Assembly (NCBI GenBank): GCA_004524445.1
Contig: SDNP01000024.1
Coordinates: 1 to 48,109, forward strand
DNA length: 48,109 nucleotides
Reading direction: 5' to 3'
DNA from: Candidatus Thorarchaeota archaeon
Lineage (GTDB): Archaea; Asgardarchaeota; Thorarchaeia; Thorarchaeales; Thorarchaeaceae
Position numbers and translations under genes: made by a program. The notes below the pieces were generated by a model, which was given only the letters and a program-made list of their open reading frames with translations, did not search any database and had not been told where the DNA came from. Below, piece by piece: positions 8,769 through 17,504 of the stretch. Numbering within the stretch: the first letter of the stretch is position 1; each line of letters starts with the position of its first letter.

Positions 8769-11753
8769 ATGCATGATTCACCATCCACGAGCCGAGAGGT
8801 AGATAACGTGACATCACAGACTGCAGAAACTGCAGATGAAACTCATAGAAAATTTCATGCGATGTCCCTTCAGGAAGTAATTGGTTCTTTGAAATCGAAC
8901 TCAGAACGGGGTCTCTCGAGCGGTGAAGCTAAGAATAGACTGGCAATTTACGGGCCAAACACAATCAAAAAAGTGAAGGGTTCCTTTTGGAAAGTGTATC
9001 TCGCTCCAATATTGAATTGGCTGATTAATATCTACCTCGTCAGTTCATTTGCTCTATTGATTCTTGCATTCTTTTTCCAATCTGCTGAAAACCAGGTGGG
9101 TCAAGCTCTTCTATGGCTAGGTGTGGTGAGCGTTAATTGTTTCGTGGCGATTTTCCAACAATTTCGAGCTCAGAAAAAGCTTGAAGCATTGGAGAAGCTA
9201 TCAGCGGGAGAGGCTCGAGTAGTACGTGATGGTTCTCAACTCAATCTACCTCCAGAGGAAATCGTCCCTGGAGATATCATAATACTTGAACAGGGAGATA
9301 AGATCCCCGCTGACTCAAGGATTCTGAATGAGAATAATCTGACGGTGAATGAAGCATCTCTGACGGGAGAAAGTGTCCCAGTTGATAAGGATGCCTCTAT
9401 TATTGTTGATGAAGATGCCCCATTAACAGATAGAAAGAATATGGTCTTCTTCGGAACGTATGTTGCAACAGGCACAGGAAGAGTCCTTGCCACCGAAACC
9501 GGGTCTGGAACACAGATTGGCAAGATTCAAGGAACCCTTGAGGAACTCAATACTGGCGATATTCCGCTACGGCGTAAGATAAATCGGCTGGCCAAATACT
9601 TGGGAATCGCTGCGATTTTTCTAATGATTCTCTCAGTCACTTGGGCACTCATTTGGGGACCGCTTCTCACTGCTCAACCAATTATGCTTGATCCCACTAC
9701 AATTGCTGACACGCTAACTTCAGGGATTACCAAGGCTATGACTATAATGCCAATCAACATTCCCTTGTTGTCCACCATTGTTCTTCTCACTGGTGTTCTA
9801 GCAATGGCTAAGATGGGAGTCATCATCAGAGACCTCTCAGCTGTTGAGAGCCTTGGAAGAGTCAGCCTAATCTGCTCCGATAAGACAGGAACTATGACAA
9901 GAAACCAGATGACGGTGAAATACATCTGGGATACTGAGAATCTGTATTCGGTGTCAGGCGCGGGTTACATACCGGAGGGAGGAATATACCGTGTTAAAGA
10001 TGGAACGCCTCTGGATACTTTCGAACCAGAAGAAGAGGTCAAAGTGACCGATGTTCTAGGATGGAAGAGCCTTCATAAACTGCTGGTATGTGGTGGAATC
10101 AATAATGATTCAGAGATAATAACAAAGGAGCTTCCCGAGCAGGGCATTGTTCATGTTCCGATGGGAGATCCAACAGATGCAGCTCTGCTTACTCTCTTTA
10201 GAAAGAGTGGGCTAAATGAGGAAGACATTGAGAAGAAATATCCAGTCGTGAAAGAGTTCCCATTTGAGTCAGACCTGAAGCGGATGTCGAAAATTTGTCG
10301 TGATGAAAATAGCTATATTGCATTCGTGAAGGGCGCCACAGAGATTTTGTTGCCTAGATGTACGAAACACGATGGCTCAAAGAATCCCAACAAAATGGAT
10401 TCAAGAATGAGAGAAAGAATAACGGAGATGACTACTGATTTTGCAGCGAAAGGATATCGTGTCATATCGTTAGCTTACAAAGAAATGAAATCAGTTCCAA
10501 GTAATCCCGATGCCAGAGAGTCAACAGAGCGCGATTTGACCTATCTCGGATTCACATGTATACTTGATCCTCCACGAGAAGGTGTGAAAGAAGCTGTGAA
10601 TGCGTGTCACAGTGCTGGCATCAATGTGATAATGATAACAGGAGATGCCGCAGCTACAGCTAAAACCATTGCAGCAGACTTGAACATCTTCAAACCAAAT
10701 TCACTCGCAATTGAAGGAAACGAAATTGATGAACTATCACCTGAAGACTTTCAGAATGTCAATGTGTTTGCACGGGTGAATCCAGCACATAAGCAGGTCA
10801 TCGTAGAGAGATACCAAGACCAGAAGAAGGTGGTGGCGATGACTGGCGACGGCGTTAACGATGCCTTGGCACTAGCCATGAGTGATGCAGGCATTGCCAT
10901 GGGGATAACAGGAACTGATGTGGCAAAAGAAGCTGCAGACTTGGTCATAACTGACGACAGCTTTTCGTCGATTGTCACTGGAGTGCATGAGGGAAGGGGA
11001 CTATTCAACAAAATCCGAATGATGGTCTACTTCTATGTCGCAATCAATCTGTTTGAATCAATTGTGTTCTTTGGAGGGATGTTCCTCTTGCCTGCTGGTT
11101 TTAATATGCTGACAGCTTGGCAAAGTCTCTACATTGTGGTTACTACGCATTCCTTCCCCGGACTCGCATTGGTATTTGACAAGACATCTCCTAGGGCAAT
11201 GGAAGAGAAACCACGAGATAGCGAGGAGATAATTACTAAGAAGCTTGCGAAATTTATGGGATTGAGCGTTGTATTGATGACCATTGGAGCTGCTATTGTC
11301 TATGGACTCACGTATTCTGGATGGGGTAACATTATTCCACTCTTTGTGGAGAATCAAGCAGGCTTCTATGCAGACTGGATTGACCCCATTAGCAGTGAGC
11401 CCTTTGCAATTACCAGCCCCGTCAAAGCCACCGTGATGCTGCTTACTATTTTGCTCTTAGTTGAGAGCTCAATGGTCCTCGTAATAAGACGGATCAATCT
11501 CCCACTTATTGATGCGATTAGAGAACCAGGCATCTGGCGATATGCTTTCCTTCTCGGACTCATATACCTAGCACATCTTCTTCTGATGTATGTTCCAATA
11601 GCGCAGGCCATCTTAGCTCCCCTTGGACTGCACTTCTATTTCATTCCGCTAACCACCTATGACTGGATTATCTGCATATTGGCTTCAGCTCCAGCTATTA
11701 TAGGAATGGAGATTTACAAGAAGTATTTGCGAATGAATGATGTTTCTCTGTGA
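8769..11753 (+). CDS. P-type cation-transporting ATPase with atypical ion site
   Basis: 994 residues, the usual length of P2-type pumps. Domains in order: cation-ATPase N-terminal domain (about 30-90), membrane helices M1-M2, actuator domain with TGES ('EASLTGESVPVD'), M3-M4, phosphorylation site 'CSDKTGTMTRNQM' with Asp371, nucleotide domain ('VKGATEIL'), hinge 'MTGDGVNDALAL', and M5-M10. It couples ATP hydrolysis to ion movement across the cell membrane. The M4 motif reads PINIP (328-332) where Ca2+ and Na+/K+ pumps have PEGLP. The M6 ligand aspartate position is His794 (VVTTHSF), while the M5 Asn and Glu ('INLFES') are kept. The transported ion is therefore uncertain. The start may instead be the GTG at 8808, which has GAGGT eight bases upstream; residue numbers here count from 8769. 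Confidence 0.93.
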   Translation: MHDSPSTSREVDNVTSQTAETADETHRKFHAMSLQEVIGSLKSNSERGLSSGEAKNRLAIYGPNTIKKVKGSFWKVYLAPILNWLINIYLVSSFALLILAFFFQSAENQVGQALLWLGVVSVNCFVAIFQQFRAQKKLEALEKLSAGEARVVRDGSQLNLPPEEIVPGDIIILEQGDKIPADSRILNENNLTVNEASLTGESVPVDKDASIIVDEDAPLTDRKNMVFFGTYVATGTGRVLATETGSGTQIGKIQGTLEELNTGDIPLRRKINRLAKYLGIAAIFLMILSVTWALIWGPLLTAQPIMLDPTTIADTLTSGITKAMTIMPINIPLLSTIVLLTGVLAMAKMGVIIRDLSAVESLGRVSLICSDKTGTMTRNQMTVKYIWDTENLYSVSGAGYIPEGGIYRVKDGTPLDTFEPEEEVKVTDVLGWKSLHKLLVCGGINNDSEIITKELPEQGIVHVPMGDPTDAALLTLFRKSGLNEEDIEKKYPVVKEFPFESDLKRMSKICRDENSYIAFVKGATEILLPRCTKHDGSKNPNKMDSRMRERITEMTTDFAAKGYRVISLAYKEMKSVPSNPDARESTERDLTYLGFTCILDPPREGVKEAVNACHSAGINVIMITGDAAATAKTIAADLNIFKPNSLAIEGNEIDELSPEDFQNVNVFARVNPAHKQVIVERYQDQKKVVAMTGDGVNDALALAMSDAGIAMGITGTDVAKEAADLVITDDSFSSIVTGVHEGRGLFNKIRMMVYFYVAINLFESIVFFGGMFLLPAGFNMLTAWQSLYIVVTTHSFPGLALVFDKTSPRAMEEKPRDSEEIITKKLAKFMGLSVVLMTIGAAIVYGLTYSGWGNIIPLFVENQAGFYADWIDPISSEPFAITSPVKATVMLLTILLLVESSMVLVIRRINLPLIDAIREPGIWRYAFLLGLIYLAHLLLMYVPIAQAILAPLGLHFYFIPLTTYDWIICILASAPAIIGMEIYKKYLRMNDVSL

Positions 11754-11830
11754 CCTAACGAGAAGAAAATATGCGAAGACACTATCTAATTAACAGGTTG
11801 TAATTTTTTAATCAATTTGTATATACAGTA

Positions 11831-12751
11831 ATGAATCCGCATGGGAACTACATAAATAACACATTTGACCTTAATCAAGTAGGCGATATACCCTTGGCTA
11901 GAATAACAACCCACAAAATTCGGTTGATGAAAGAGAAGGGCAAAAAGATTGTCATGTTGACAGCGTACGATGCCCCAACTGCCAACATTCTAAGCGAATG
12001 CGGAGTCGATATGATATTAGTTGGAGACTCCGTCGGAAATTCGTTGCTCGGGTATGAGAGCACCATCCCCGTGACATTGGAAGATGTAATCCATCATTGT
12101 GCGGCAGTTTCTAGAGCAAAACCCAACAGTTTCATTGTTGGCGATATGCCCTTCATGTCGTATAAAGTGAGCACTGAACAGGCTCTTGAAAACTGTGGAA
12201 AGATGCTTCAGAAGGGAGGAGCCGAAGCTGTGAAGATCGAGGGTGGGACGGCCAGGGTTGTTGAGATCGTCAAGTCTGTGGTGGATGCAGGAATTCCTGT
12301 TATGGGACACATTGGACTCACACCTCAATCAATCTATGAGCTGGGTGGGTATCGTGTCCAGGGAAGAACTAAGGAGACAACCGAGAGTCTTGTGTCCCAG
12401 GCAGTTGCATTGGAAAAGGCGGGTGCATTTTCAATTGTTATTGAGCTCGTTCCGTCACTGACCGCAAAAATGGTCACAGAATCAATTGATATTCCCACGA
12501 TTGGAATTGGTGCGGGCCCTCACTGCGATGGACAGGTCCTTGTTATTTGGGATATGCTAGGTCTCTTTGAGGAATTCAATCCGAAGTTTCTCAAGAAGTA
12601 CGCCAATATTCGCCAAGTCATCAAAGATGCTGTGAACGAATACTCAAAAGAAGTGCGAAATGGAGAATTTCCTGACCCGAAGCATAGTTTTGAAATGTCC
12701 GAAGAAGAATCGGGACGGTTGTATGGAAGAAATAAACCGAATGAGAAGTAG
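11831..12751 (+). CDS. panB: 3-methyl-2-oxobutanoate hydroxymethyltransferase (ketopantoate synthesis)
   Basis: 306 residues. PanB transfers a hydroxymethyl group from 5,10-methylene-tetrahydrofolate (or the archaeal pterin) to 2-oxoisovalerate, giving ketopantoate for pantothenate and CoA. Family motifs are all present: 'VMLTAYDAPTANILSE', the Mg-binding 'VGDSVGNSLLGY', 'VGDMPFMSY', 'AEAVKIEGG', 'VMGHIGLTPQS' and 'PTIGIGAGPHCDGQVLV'. It is about 35 residues longer at the N-terminus than a minimal PanB, so an internal start is possible. It is monocistronic, with a TATA-like tract (AATTTTTTAATC) about 25 bases before the ATG, consistent with a short or absent leader. Confidence 0.95.
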   Translation: MNPHGNYINNTFDLNQVGDIPLARITTHKIRLMKEKGKKIVMLTAYDAPTANILSECGVDMILVGDSVGNSLLGYESTIPVTLEDVIHHCAAVSRAKPNSFIVGDMPFMSYKVSTEQALENCGKMLQKGGAEAVKIEGGTARVVEIVKSVVDAGIPVMGHIGLTPQSIYELGGYRVQGRTKETTESLVSQAVALEKAGAFSIVIELVPSLTAKMVTESIDIPTIGIGAGPHCDGQVLVIWDMLGLFEEFNPKFLKKYANIRQVIKDAVNEYSKEVRNGEFPDPKHSFEMSEEESGRLYGRNKPNEK

Positions 12752-12758
12752 ACGTTCT

Positions 12759-12980
12759 CTACTCCTCGTCCTTCTCTACTTTTTCATTTAGGGCTTCTAC
12801 CAGCTTATCAGGGTCAATGCCGTGTGCAACAGCGCCTTGCTCAACATTTTCATATTTGGCAACAGCGCAGCCATAGCAATGGAGACCCCACTCCATGAAA
12901 GTTCCTGCTGTTTCTGGCCACTTCATCACTACTTCAGCGATTGTCATGTCTTTCTTGATTGTTTGAGCCATTATGTTCAT
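12759..12980 (-). CDS. DUF1858 domain protein (hybrid-cluster-associated disulfide domain)
   Basis: 73 residues. 'DMTIAEVVMKWPETAGTFMEWGLHCYGC' is the typical DUF1858 pattern: an N-terminal helix pair ending in a CxxC (Cys35, Cys38). Such domains occur alone or fused to hybrid-cluster or ScdA-like proteins and are thought to act in redox or metal chemistry; here it is standalone. The C-terminus is acidic. The start could be the second ATG, three codons in. The gene converges on panB with a seven-base gap and has an inverted repeat just upstream of its start. Confidence 0.82.
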   Translation of the reverse strand: MNIMAQTIKKDMTIAEVVMKWPETAGTFMEWGLHCYGCAVAKYENVEQGAVAHGIDPDKLVEALNEKVEKDEE

Positions 12981-12986
12981 CTCTCT

Positions 12987-13002
12987 ATTAACTATGGTTA
13001 AT
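12987..13002. promoter_or_regulatory. Inverted repeat ATTAAC-TATG-GTTAAT
   Basis: A perfect 6-base inverted repeat with a 4-base spacer lies seven bases before the DUF1858 start. A second site matching it at 14 of 16 positions lies upstream of the small beta protein gene at 33219-33234, so this may be a shared regulator site. A TATATATTG tract lies further upstream at about 13033-13041. In AT-rich spacer DNA such matches also occur by chance. Confidence 0.35.
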
Positions 13003-13052
13003 GTTTCTCACCCATACTTCATAATTTTTTCAATATATACCTTACGTTAGGG

Positions 13053-14048
13053 CTAGTTGAAGGTATATTGATCTCCGACACTGGAATATACTGCCGCAGT
13101 GCCGAGGGCGGACTTAATAGACTGCTGGGCTTTCCAACCGGTACAATGAGTCGCGGCTACAAGAGTAGGCTGTACTTCTTTCAATTCATGAACAGTAGAT
13201 TCAATGGTAGATTCCTTCTTTCTCGCCAGATGAAAGCCGCCAATGATGCCAGCAACTTTGTCGTCACCAGTAAGCTCCATGGCATATGTGACCATATTTA
13301 CAATGCCAGCATGACTACAACCCGTCACGATCACAAGTCCATTCTTTGTTTTGGCAGCAACGAATTGGTCTTCTATAAGGGAATGATCATCTTCCCATTT
13401 GCCATTGACCAATGCGTGGTGACCAGGGAAACCAGTTTCATAGGGGGTCCTTCTTGGCACTTCTCCTGAGATTAGCAGCAAGTCATTGTGAATTGTTTTT
13501 GCCTTACTGGAATCCATCAGAGTCCCTCCATGCTCTAGTATCTCATCACGACTGGGAATTGAATCTAGCTCGCGTATTCTAACATTGCCATCCTCTTGTG
13601 TGTGCACAGATTTTGGGAGAAACATCCTTGGATGAATGTATACAGGAAGGCCCTGCGTTTTCACTCTTTCAAGGAGCCACAGCAATCCGCCAAAATGATC
13701 CCAGTGCCCATGGGACAAGACAGCCGAGTCAACCCCATGAACATCAATTCCAAGCGCTCCTACGTTGTTTGACAATACAATGTCTGAGGGGCCAGTATCA
13801 TAGACTATCTCGTATCTGCGTTCGTCCTTTGATATTTCCATGAGAGCTGAAAATCCATGACCTGCTACTAGATAGTGAGGTGTGGCTTCTGCTGAATCTA
13901 CCCATGACCCTGCCCTCTTGGCACTCGGGTGAGATGCATCTGAAATCCATCCGATTTTATTATCAACAAGCAAGCGAATAACGACTTCATCTGCACAGTC
14001 TAGATTCTTCAAATGACTACCCCGGGATCTATAGTACCATATGGTCAA
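13053..14048 (-). CDS. Metallo-beta-lactamase-fold hydrolase of the COG1237 / dihydropterin-phosphate synthase family
   Basis: 331 residues. The metal-binding HxHxDH motif is 'LSHGHWDHFGG'. Further conserved blocks are 'VIVTGCSHAGIVNMV', 'GIIGGFHLA' and 'ATHCTGWKA', the pattern of the archaeal family that includes 7,8-dihydropterin-6-yl-methyl-4-(beta-D-ribofuranosyl)aminobenzene-5'-phosphate synthase of tetrahydromethanopterin synthesis. Members also have unrelated hydrolytic roles, so the substrate is uncertain. The ATG at 14048 overlaps the upstream SCP2 gene by 20 bases; a TTG at about 14013, preceded by CGGGG, is an alternative that removes the overlap. The two genes are probably cotranscribed. 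Confidence 0.87.
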   Translation of the reverse strand: MTIWYYRSRGSHLKNLDCADEVVIRLLVDNKIGWISDASHPSAKRAGSWVDSAEATPHYLVAGHGFSALMEISKDERRYEIVYDTGPSDIVLSNNVGALGIDVHGVDSAVLSHGHWDHFGGLLWLLERVKTQGLPVYIHPRMFLPKSVHTQEDGNVRIRELDSIPSRDEILEHGGTLMDSSKAKTIHNDLLLISGEVPRRTPYETGFPGHHALVNGKWEDDHSLIEDQFVAAKTKNGLVIVTGCSHAGIVNMVTYAMELTGDDKVAGIIGGFHLARKKESTIESTVHELKEVQPTLVAATHCTGWKAQQSIKSALGTAAVYSSVGDQYTFN

Positions 14049-14451
14049 GCCCCATGTCCCTGAGAACCTCGGGGTAAATCTTGAACAGAGGTTTTATTTT
14101 GGACAGGAGTCCCAGAGCTTTTGCAATGGAACCATCCAGCTTAACCTCTCCTTTTGCCATTGCAATAGTCGTATTCAGTTTCCCCTGCCAGAATTTATTG
14201 GTAGTTTCAGAGGTGCTCCACACAGCAATCTCAGGTTCCACATCGGAGTCAAAGCTCAGTGTCCCCAACTTACCATCTTCGCCTTCCTCCTGGAAGTTGA
14301 TTGTGACATGAACTTCGGGTTGCTCGATATCAAATCTGACAATAATTCCAGATTTTGCCAATTTTTCATGTACCTCTTCTTGTTCCTTGGCACGAGGCCA
14401 GAAGTTGCGAAATACTTCCTTCAACTGCTCGCTATTTTCGTAATAAGGCAT
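14029..14451 (-). CDS. SCP2 sterol-carrier-like domain protein
   Basis: 140 residues forming a single SCP2-type alpha/beta domain. The pattern runs 'VHVTINFQEEG', 'LSFDSDVEPEIAVWSTSE', 'TNKFWQGKLNTTIAMAKGEVKLDG' and a helical C-terminus ending 'IKPLFKIYPEVLRDMG'. The 'AMAKGEVKLDGSIAKALGLL' stretch is characteristic of SCP2 domains that bind acyl chains, acyl-CoAs or other hydrophobic ligands in the cytoplasm. It sits directly upstream of and overlaps the MBL hydrolase gene, so it may present a hydrophobic substrate or act in the same pathway; that is inference. The start is ATG at 14449-14451. Confidence 0.85.
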   Translation of the reverse strand: MPYYENSEQLKEVFRNFWPRAKEQEEVHEKLAKSGIIVRFDIEQPEVHVTINFQEEGEDGKLGTLSFDSDVEPEIAVWSTSETTNKFWQGKLNTTIAMAKGEVKLDGSIAKALGLLSKIKPLFKIYPEVLRDMGLDHMVL

Positions 14452-14506
14452 AATGAACTCACGGCATTGTAGATGCCATTACTATGATACAAACGTTTCG
14501 GGGCCT

Positions 14507-15805
14507 TCACATGGCTAAGAGATACCTATCAATCTCCCAGCTCGTGACCTGCATGGGACCGGGATCTCCAGTTACGGAAACGTAATCTCGCCACTCATTC
14601 AAACGCATTCTAGTAATCCACTCTATCAGTTCCTCTCCGAGGACCTCACGAAGGACACTGTCGCTTTCCAGTTCTGAAATCGCAATGCTCAACGACGGGG
14701 GAAGTTGCCTAGCTCCTTCTTGTGATTCGAATAAATCATCATCTCTGGGAGAGGGAGGCTCTAGTTCGTTCTCTACTCCATCAAGCCCCGCAGCGAGTAT
14801 GGCGGCTAGAGCAAGGTGGGGGCTACAGGAGGAATCAGGACATCGTAACTCGATTCTTGCATTCTTGTGGTTACCCATATAATGTGGGATTCGGATCATG
14901 GTGGTTCTGTTCATCGGTCCCCAAGCGATCTGTGTCGGGGCTTCGAAACCAGGCCTGAGTCGCTTATATGAGTTAACTGTTGGAGCTACCAATGCCGCAA
15001 GACCCGAAGCATGCCTGAGTAATCCGGCTGCAAAATGTTCTGCAGTCTTCGAGAGTGCGCCGTCTTCTCCTGAAAACAGGTTATTCTCACCCTTCAGATC
15101 CCAGAGACTCTGATGGATATGCAATCCGCTTCCATTTTCTTTTGCAAATGGCTTTGGCATAAAGGTTGCAATCAGTCCATCTCTTATCGCCCGTTCTGCG
15201 ATGCTTGCGCGAGCTACTAGAATTGCATCTGCGAGTTCCATGACATCACAGAATTTCAACCCAATCTCATGCTGACCTCTGGCAACTTCGTGATGATGGA
15301 CCGTAGTATGTAAGCCCATTCTCCTAAGCGTCATTGAAACATCTCTTCGAATGGATAATCCTCTGTCTGAAGGAGGTGCGGCGTAGTAGCCGCCGGAATC
15401 CGCTGGTATTATTCCAGATTTGCCCAACTCACGGACGAGAAAAAACTCAAGCTCTCCCCCAACCATAAACCTGAAACCCATCTCTCTTGCATTTGAGATT
15501 ACGCGCTCCAAGACAGTAATTGTGTCTAGACGATGTGGAATATCGTCCGTATCATATACTCTACATAGTGCTAATGCCATATCCTTATCCCAAGTTTCAT
15601 AGATTGGCTCCCCCCTTAGCTTCAATACTAGGTCGCTATTGTTCACCTTTGCGTAGCCCTTTACTGAGGAGCCATCAAAGCAGACACCAGAGTTAGATAT
15701 CTCACCTAGCCTATCAGATGCAATCTCAACAGCCTTTGTTTCACCGAGAGGAGTTGTAAAGAGGAGCCTAAGAAACTCCGGGATTCTTCCATCCATGTTA
15801 GTCAC
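14507..15805 (-). CDS. glnA: Glutamine synthetase, type I
   Basis: 432 residues, typical GSI length. It makes glutamine from glutamate, ammonia and ATP in the cytoplasm as a dodecamer. Visible blocks: 'CFDGSSVKGYAKV', the catalytic 'GGELEFFLVRE', 'HHHEVARGQHEIGLKF' (metal and ATP site), 'NGSGLHIHQSLWD' and 'RPGFEAPTQIAWGPMNRTT' with 'NARIELRCPD'. The adenylylation loop of enteric GlnA is not evident, as expected in archaea. GTG at 15805 and ATG three codons later are both possible starts. The divergent Lrp/AsnC gene begins 95 bases away and an inverted repeat lies between, suggesting control by that regulator. Some GSI-like proteins ligate other amines, but the motifs support true GS. Confidence 0.93.
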   Translation of the reverse strand: MTNMDGRIPEFLRLLFTTPLGETKAVEIASDRLGEISNSGVCFDGSSVKGYAKVNNSDLVLKLRGEPIYETWDKDMALALCRVYDTDDIPHRLDTITVLERVISNAREMGFRFMVGGELEFFLVRELGKSGIIPADSGGYYAAPPSDRGLSIRRDVSMTLRRMGLHTTVHHHEVARGQHEIGLKFCDVMELADAILVARASIAERAIRDGLIATFMPKPFAKENGSGLHIHQSLWDLKGENNLFSGEDGALSKTAEHFAAGLLRHASGLAALVAPTVNSYKRLRPGFEAPTQIAWGPMNRTTMIRIPHYMGNHKNARIELRCPDSSCSPHLALAAILAAGLDGVENELEPPSPRDDDLFESQEGARQLPPSLSIAISELESDSVLREVLGEELIEWITRMRLNEWRDYVSVTGDPGPMQVTSWEIDRYLLAM

Positions 15806-15842
15806 TTCATTCTAATAATGCAGTTTGAAGGAAGCTTGATTC

Positions 15843-15874
15843 AAAAGATTATCCCGAAAAAAAGCGAATCTTTT
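15843..15874. promoter_or_regulatory. Inverted repeat between glnA and the Lrp regulator
   Basis: AAAAGATT (15843-15850) and AATCTTTT (15867-15874) form a perfect 8-base inverted repeat around a 16-base spacer, in the 95-base divergent spacer. The TTTATTCGGTATAG tract that follows could be the TATA region of the regulator gene. Lrp/AsnC proteins bind such AT-rich dyads and commonly regulate themselves and neighbouring amino-acid genes, so autoregulation with control of glnA is a reasonable inference. Confidence 0.45.
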
Positions 15875-15900
15875 TCAGTTTATTCGGTATAGTATGATGT

Positions 15901-16398
15901 ATGACTGAAAAACATTCACCTCATTTGGATGATGATGATAAAGAAATTCTCCAACTCATTCAGAGTGACGCCAAGATGAGCATGAAGGAGATTTCCGAGC
16001 AGGTGGGCAAAGGGATATCGACCGTGCATTCACGGATTAAGCAGATGGAAGCTGATGGTGCAATTCGGGGATATACTGCTCTAGTGAATCCGGATGCAGT
16101 TAACCGGGCCGTTCTAGGGTTCATCCTCATCACTGTCCGCTACAGAGCCCCAGGAGAAAAACGGGTTCTATCTCAGAGGCAGTTCTGCCAAGATATTGCA
16201 AAGCATCCCTTTGTCATGGGGGTACATGTCCTGAGCGGTGAATATGATGTGATTCTCAAGGTGCGAACCTCCTCAATCAGGGAGATGAACGGGTTTATCG
16301 TTGATTTTCTTCGTGAAATTCCGGCAGTTGACAAGACCTTGACAATGTTTGTGATGGATACGTACAAGGACTCTCTAAGAATCGAGCAAATTCGATAG
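15901..16398 (+). CDS. Lrp/AsnC-family transcriptional regulator
   Basis: 165 residues. Residues about 10-60 are the winged helix-turn-helix ('DDKEILQLIQSDAKMSMKEISEQVGKGISTVHSRIKQME'). 'GAIRGYTALVNPDAV' is the linker. The rest is a RAM/AsnC ligand-binding domain ('GFILITVRYR', 'HPFVMGVHVLSGEYDVILKV', 'REIPAVDKTLTMFVM'). Such regulators sense amino acids through their octameric RAM domains. Divergent orientation from glnA makes glutamine or nitrogen status the likeliest signal. A short insertion (APGEKRVLSQRQF) sits in the RAM domain. Confidence 0.93.
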   Translation: MTEKHSPHLDDDDKEILQLIQSDAKMSMKEISEQVGKGISTVHSRIKQMEADGAIRGYTALVNPDAVNRAVLGFILITVRYRAPGEKRVLSQRQFCQDIAKHPFVMGVHVLSGEYDVILKVRTSSIREMNGFIVDFLREIPAVDKTLTMFVMDTYKDSLRIEQIR

Positions 16399-16582
16399 AA
16401 CCGAATCATATCAAGAACACCATCCCCTTCCAAAGATTGATTTTTCAGCGTATTCCCGGCGAACCCCCCAAAAAAACCGATGTAAGATTTGCAATATAAT
16501 CGCTGAAAAACTATAAGCAAATGCGACAAGGACTAGATGAAGCACAAGCCACCATTGTGGGTTGGGAGGCGACTATTGCATC

Positions 16583-17362
16583 ATGCAAGAAGTACAGGCC
16601 TACGGGGTATCAGCTAGTTGTGTCAGAGATGAAATCTCTACTATTATGGGAGCGCAGATGGAAGATGATTCGGTTAGGAGTGAAAAGACGGGAGAAGTAA
16701 AGGTCCAACCAGAAATCTACTCATCGACCGTAGCGTATTGTGCACCAACAGCTTCGACAGATAGTTGTGAGGGGGCAGCCCTTTGTATTATCATCATTGG
16801 TGTTATAATGGCGCTTTTCGCTGTTGTGTGGGCAATTGTCATGCTGGCATTTTCAATCATGACCTTTGGGGGCTTCATCAAAAGGCGTTACAGGACCATT
16901 GTGCTTTTCGAGAAAGAACACAAGCCGTTCCTTTCAAAGCTAGCTCTTCTATCAGTTAGGAACGAGGGGGTCATCAATTATCCATTAGGAATTCCAATGT
17001 ATGATGAATGGATGAGAAGAACATTCGGATTATTCAGTAGAAAGAAGTACATGCGACAGCTCAGCCTTTTCCTAGCAGGCATTTGGGGACTGCTTGAGGT
17101 TGGCTTTAAGCTCAATCAGATTCTGTTTGACCCTACCTTTTCATACAATCTCTGGCCTCTAAGAATTGTCATGGTTGCAATTTTCCTGCCTCTGTTGTTC
17201 TACGCTCCAATCTTGGAGATTCAATTTCGCCGCGCGTTTGACAAGGGGAAGGAGATTGTAGACCGAGTTCTACTTGATGAACCGAGTTATCGTCCGGATC
17301 CAGCTCCAGATACCGTCAGTTACCAAAGCGGATTAGGAAAGAGTGAGGAATTCTTTGGTTGA
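16583..17362 (+). CDS. Membrane protein, unknown function
   Basis: About 259 residues from ATG 16583; an in-frame TTG at 16562 would add seven residues. GGGAGG at 16564-16569 lies 13 bases before the ATG and overlaps the TTG, so the ATG is preferred. The N-terminal 75 residues are soluble. Then comes a long hydrophobic stretch ('CIIIIGVIMALFAVVWAIVML' and onward), a basic loop, and two more segments ('LSLFLAGIWGLLEVGF' and 'LRIVMVAIFLPLLFYAPILE'). The C-terminal tail is charged. No family is recognised. It precedes the thiolase-like gene by about 140 bases. Confidence 0.7.
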   Translation: MQEVQAYGVSASCVRDEISTIMGAQMEDDSVRSEKTGEVKVQPEIYSSTVAYCAPTASTDSCEGAALCIIIIGVIMALFAVVWAIVMLAFSIMTFGGFIKRRYRTIVLFEKEHKPFLSKLALLSVRNEGVINYPLGIPMYDEWMRRTFGLFSRKKYMRQLSLFLAGIWGLLEVGFKLNQILFDPTFSYNLWPLRIVMVAIFLPLLFYAPILEIQFRRAFDKGKEIVDRVLLDEPSYRPDPAPDTVSYQSGLGKSEEFFG

Positions 17363-17504
17363 GATCGCACCAAGATTCCTTTCAGTTCTACTTGGTGTAG
17401 CAGCATGTTTTCTCCGGATATAGGCAATGTATAAGTAGTAGAATCCGAAGGCGAGCATATGGAATTCACTCTTCTTAGGAAGAGATTGAGGAATTGATGA
17501 ATAA

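Noticed and set aside
13068..13469. Plus-strand open frame over the MBL hydrolase
   Set aside because: It lies wholly opposite a gene with clear catalytic motifs and has no family pattern of its own.
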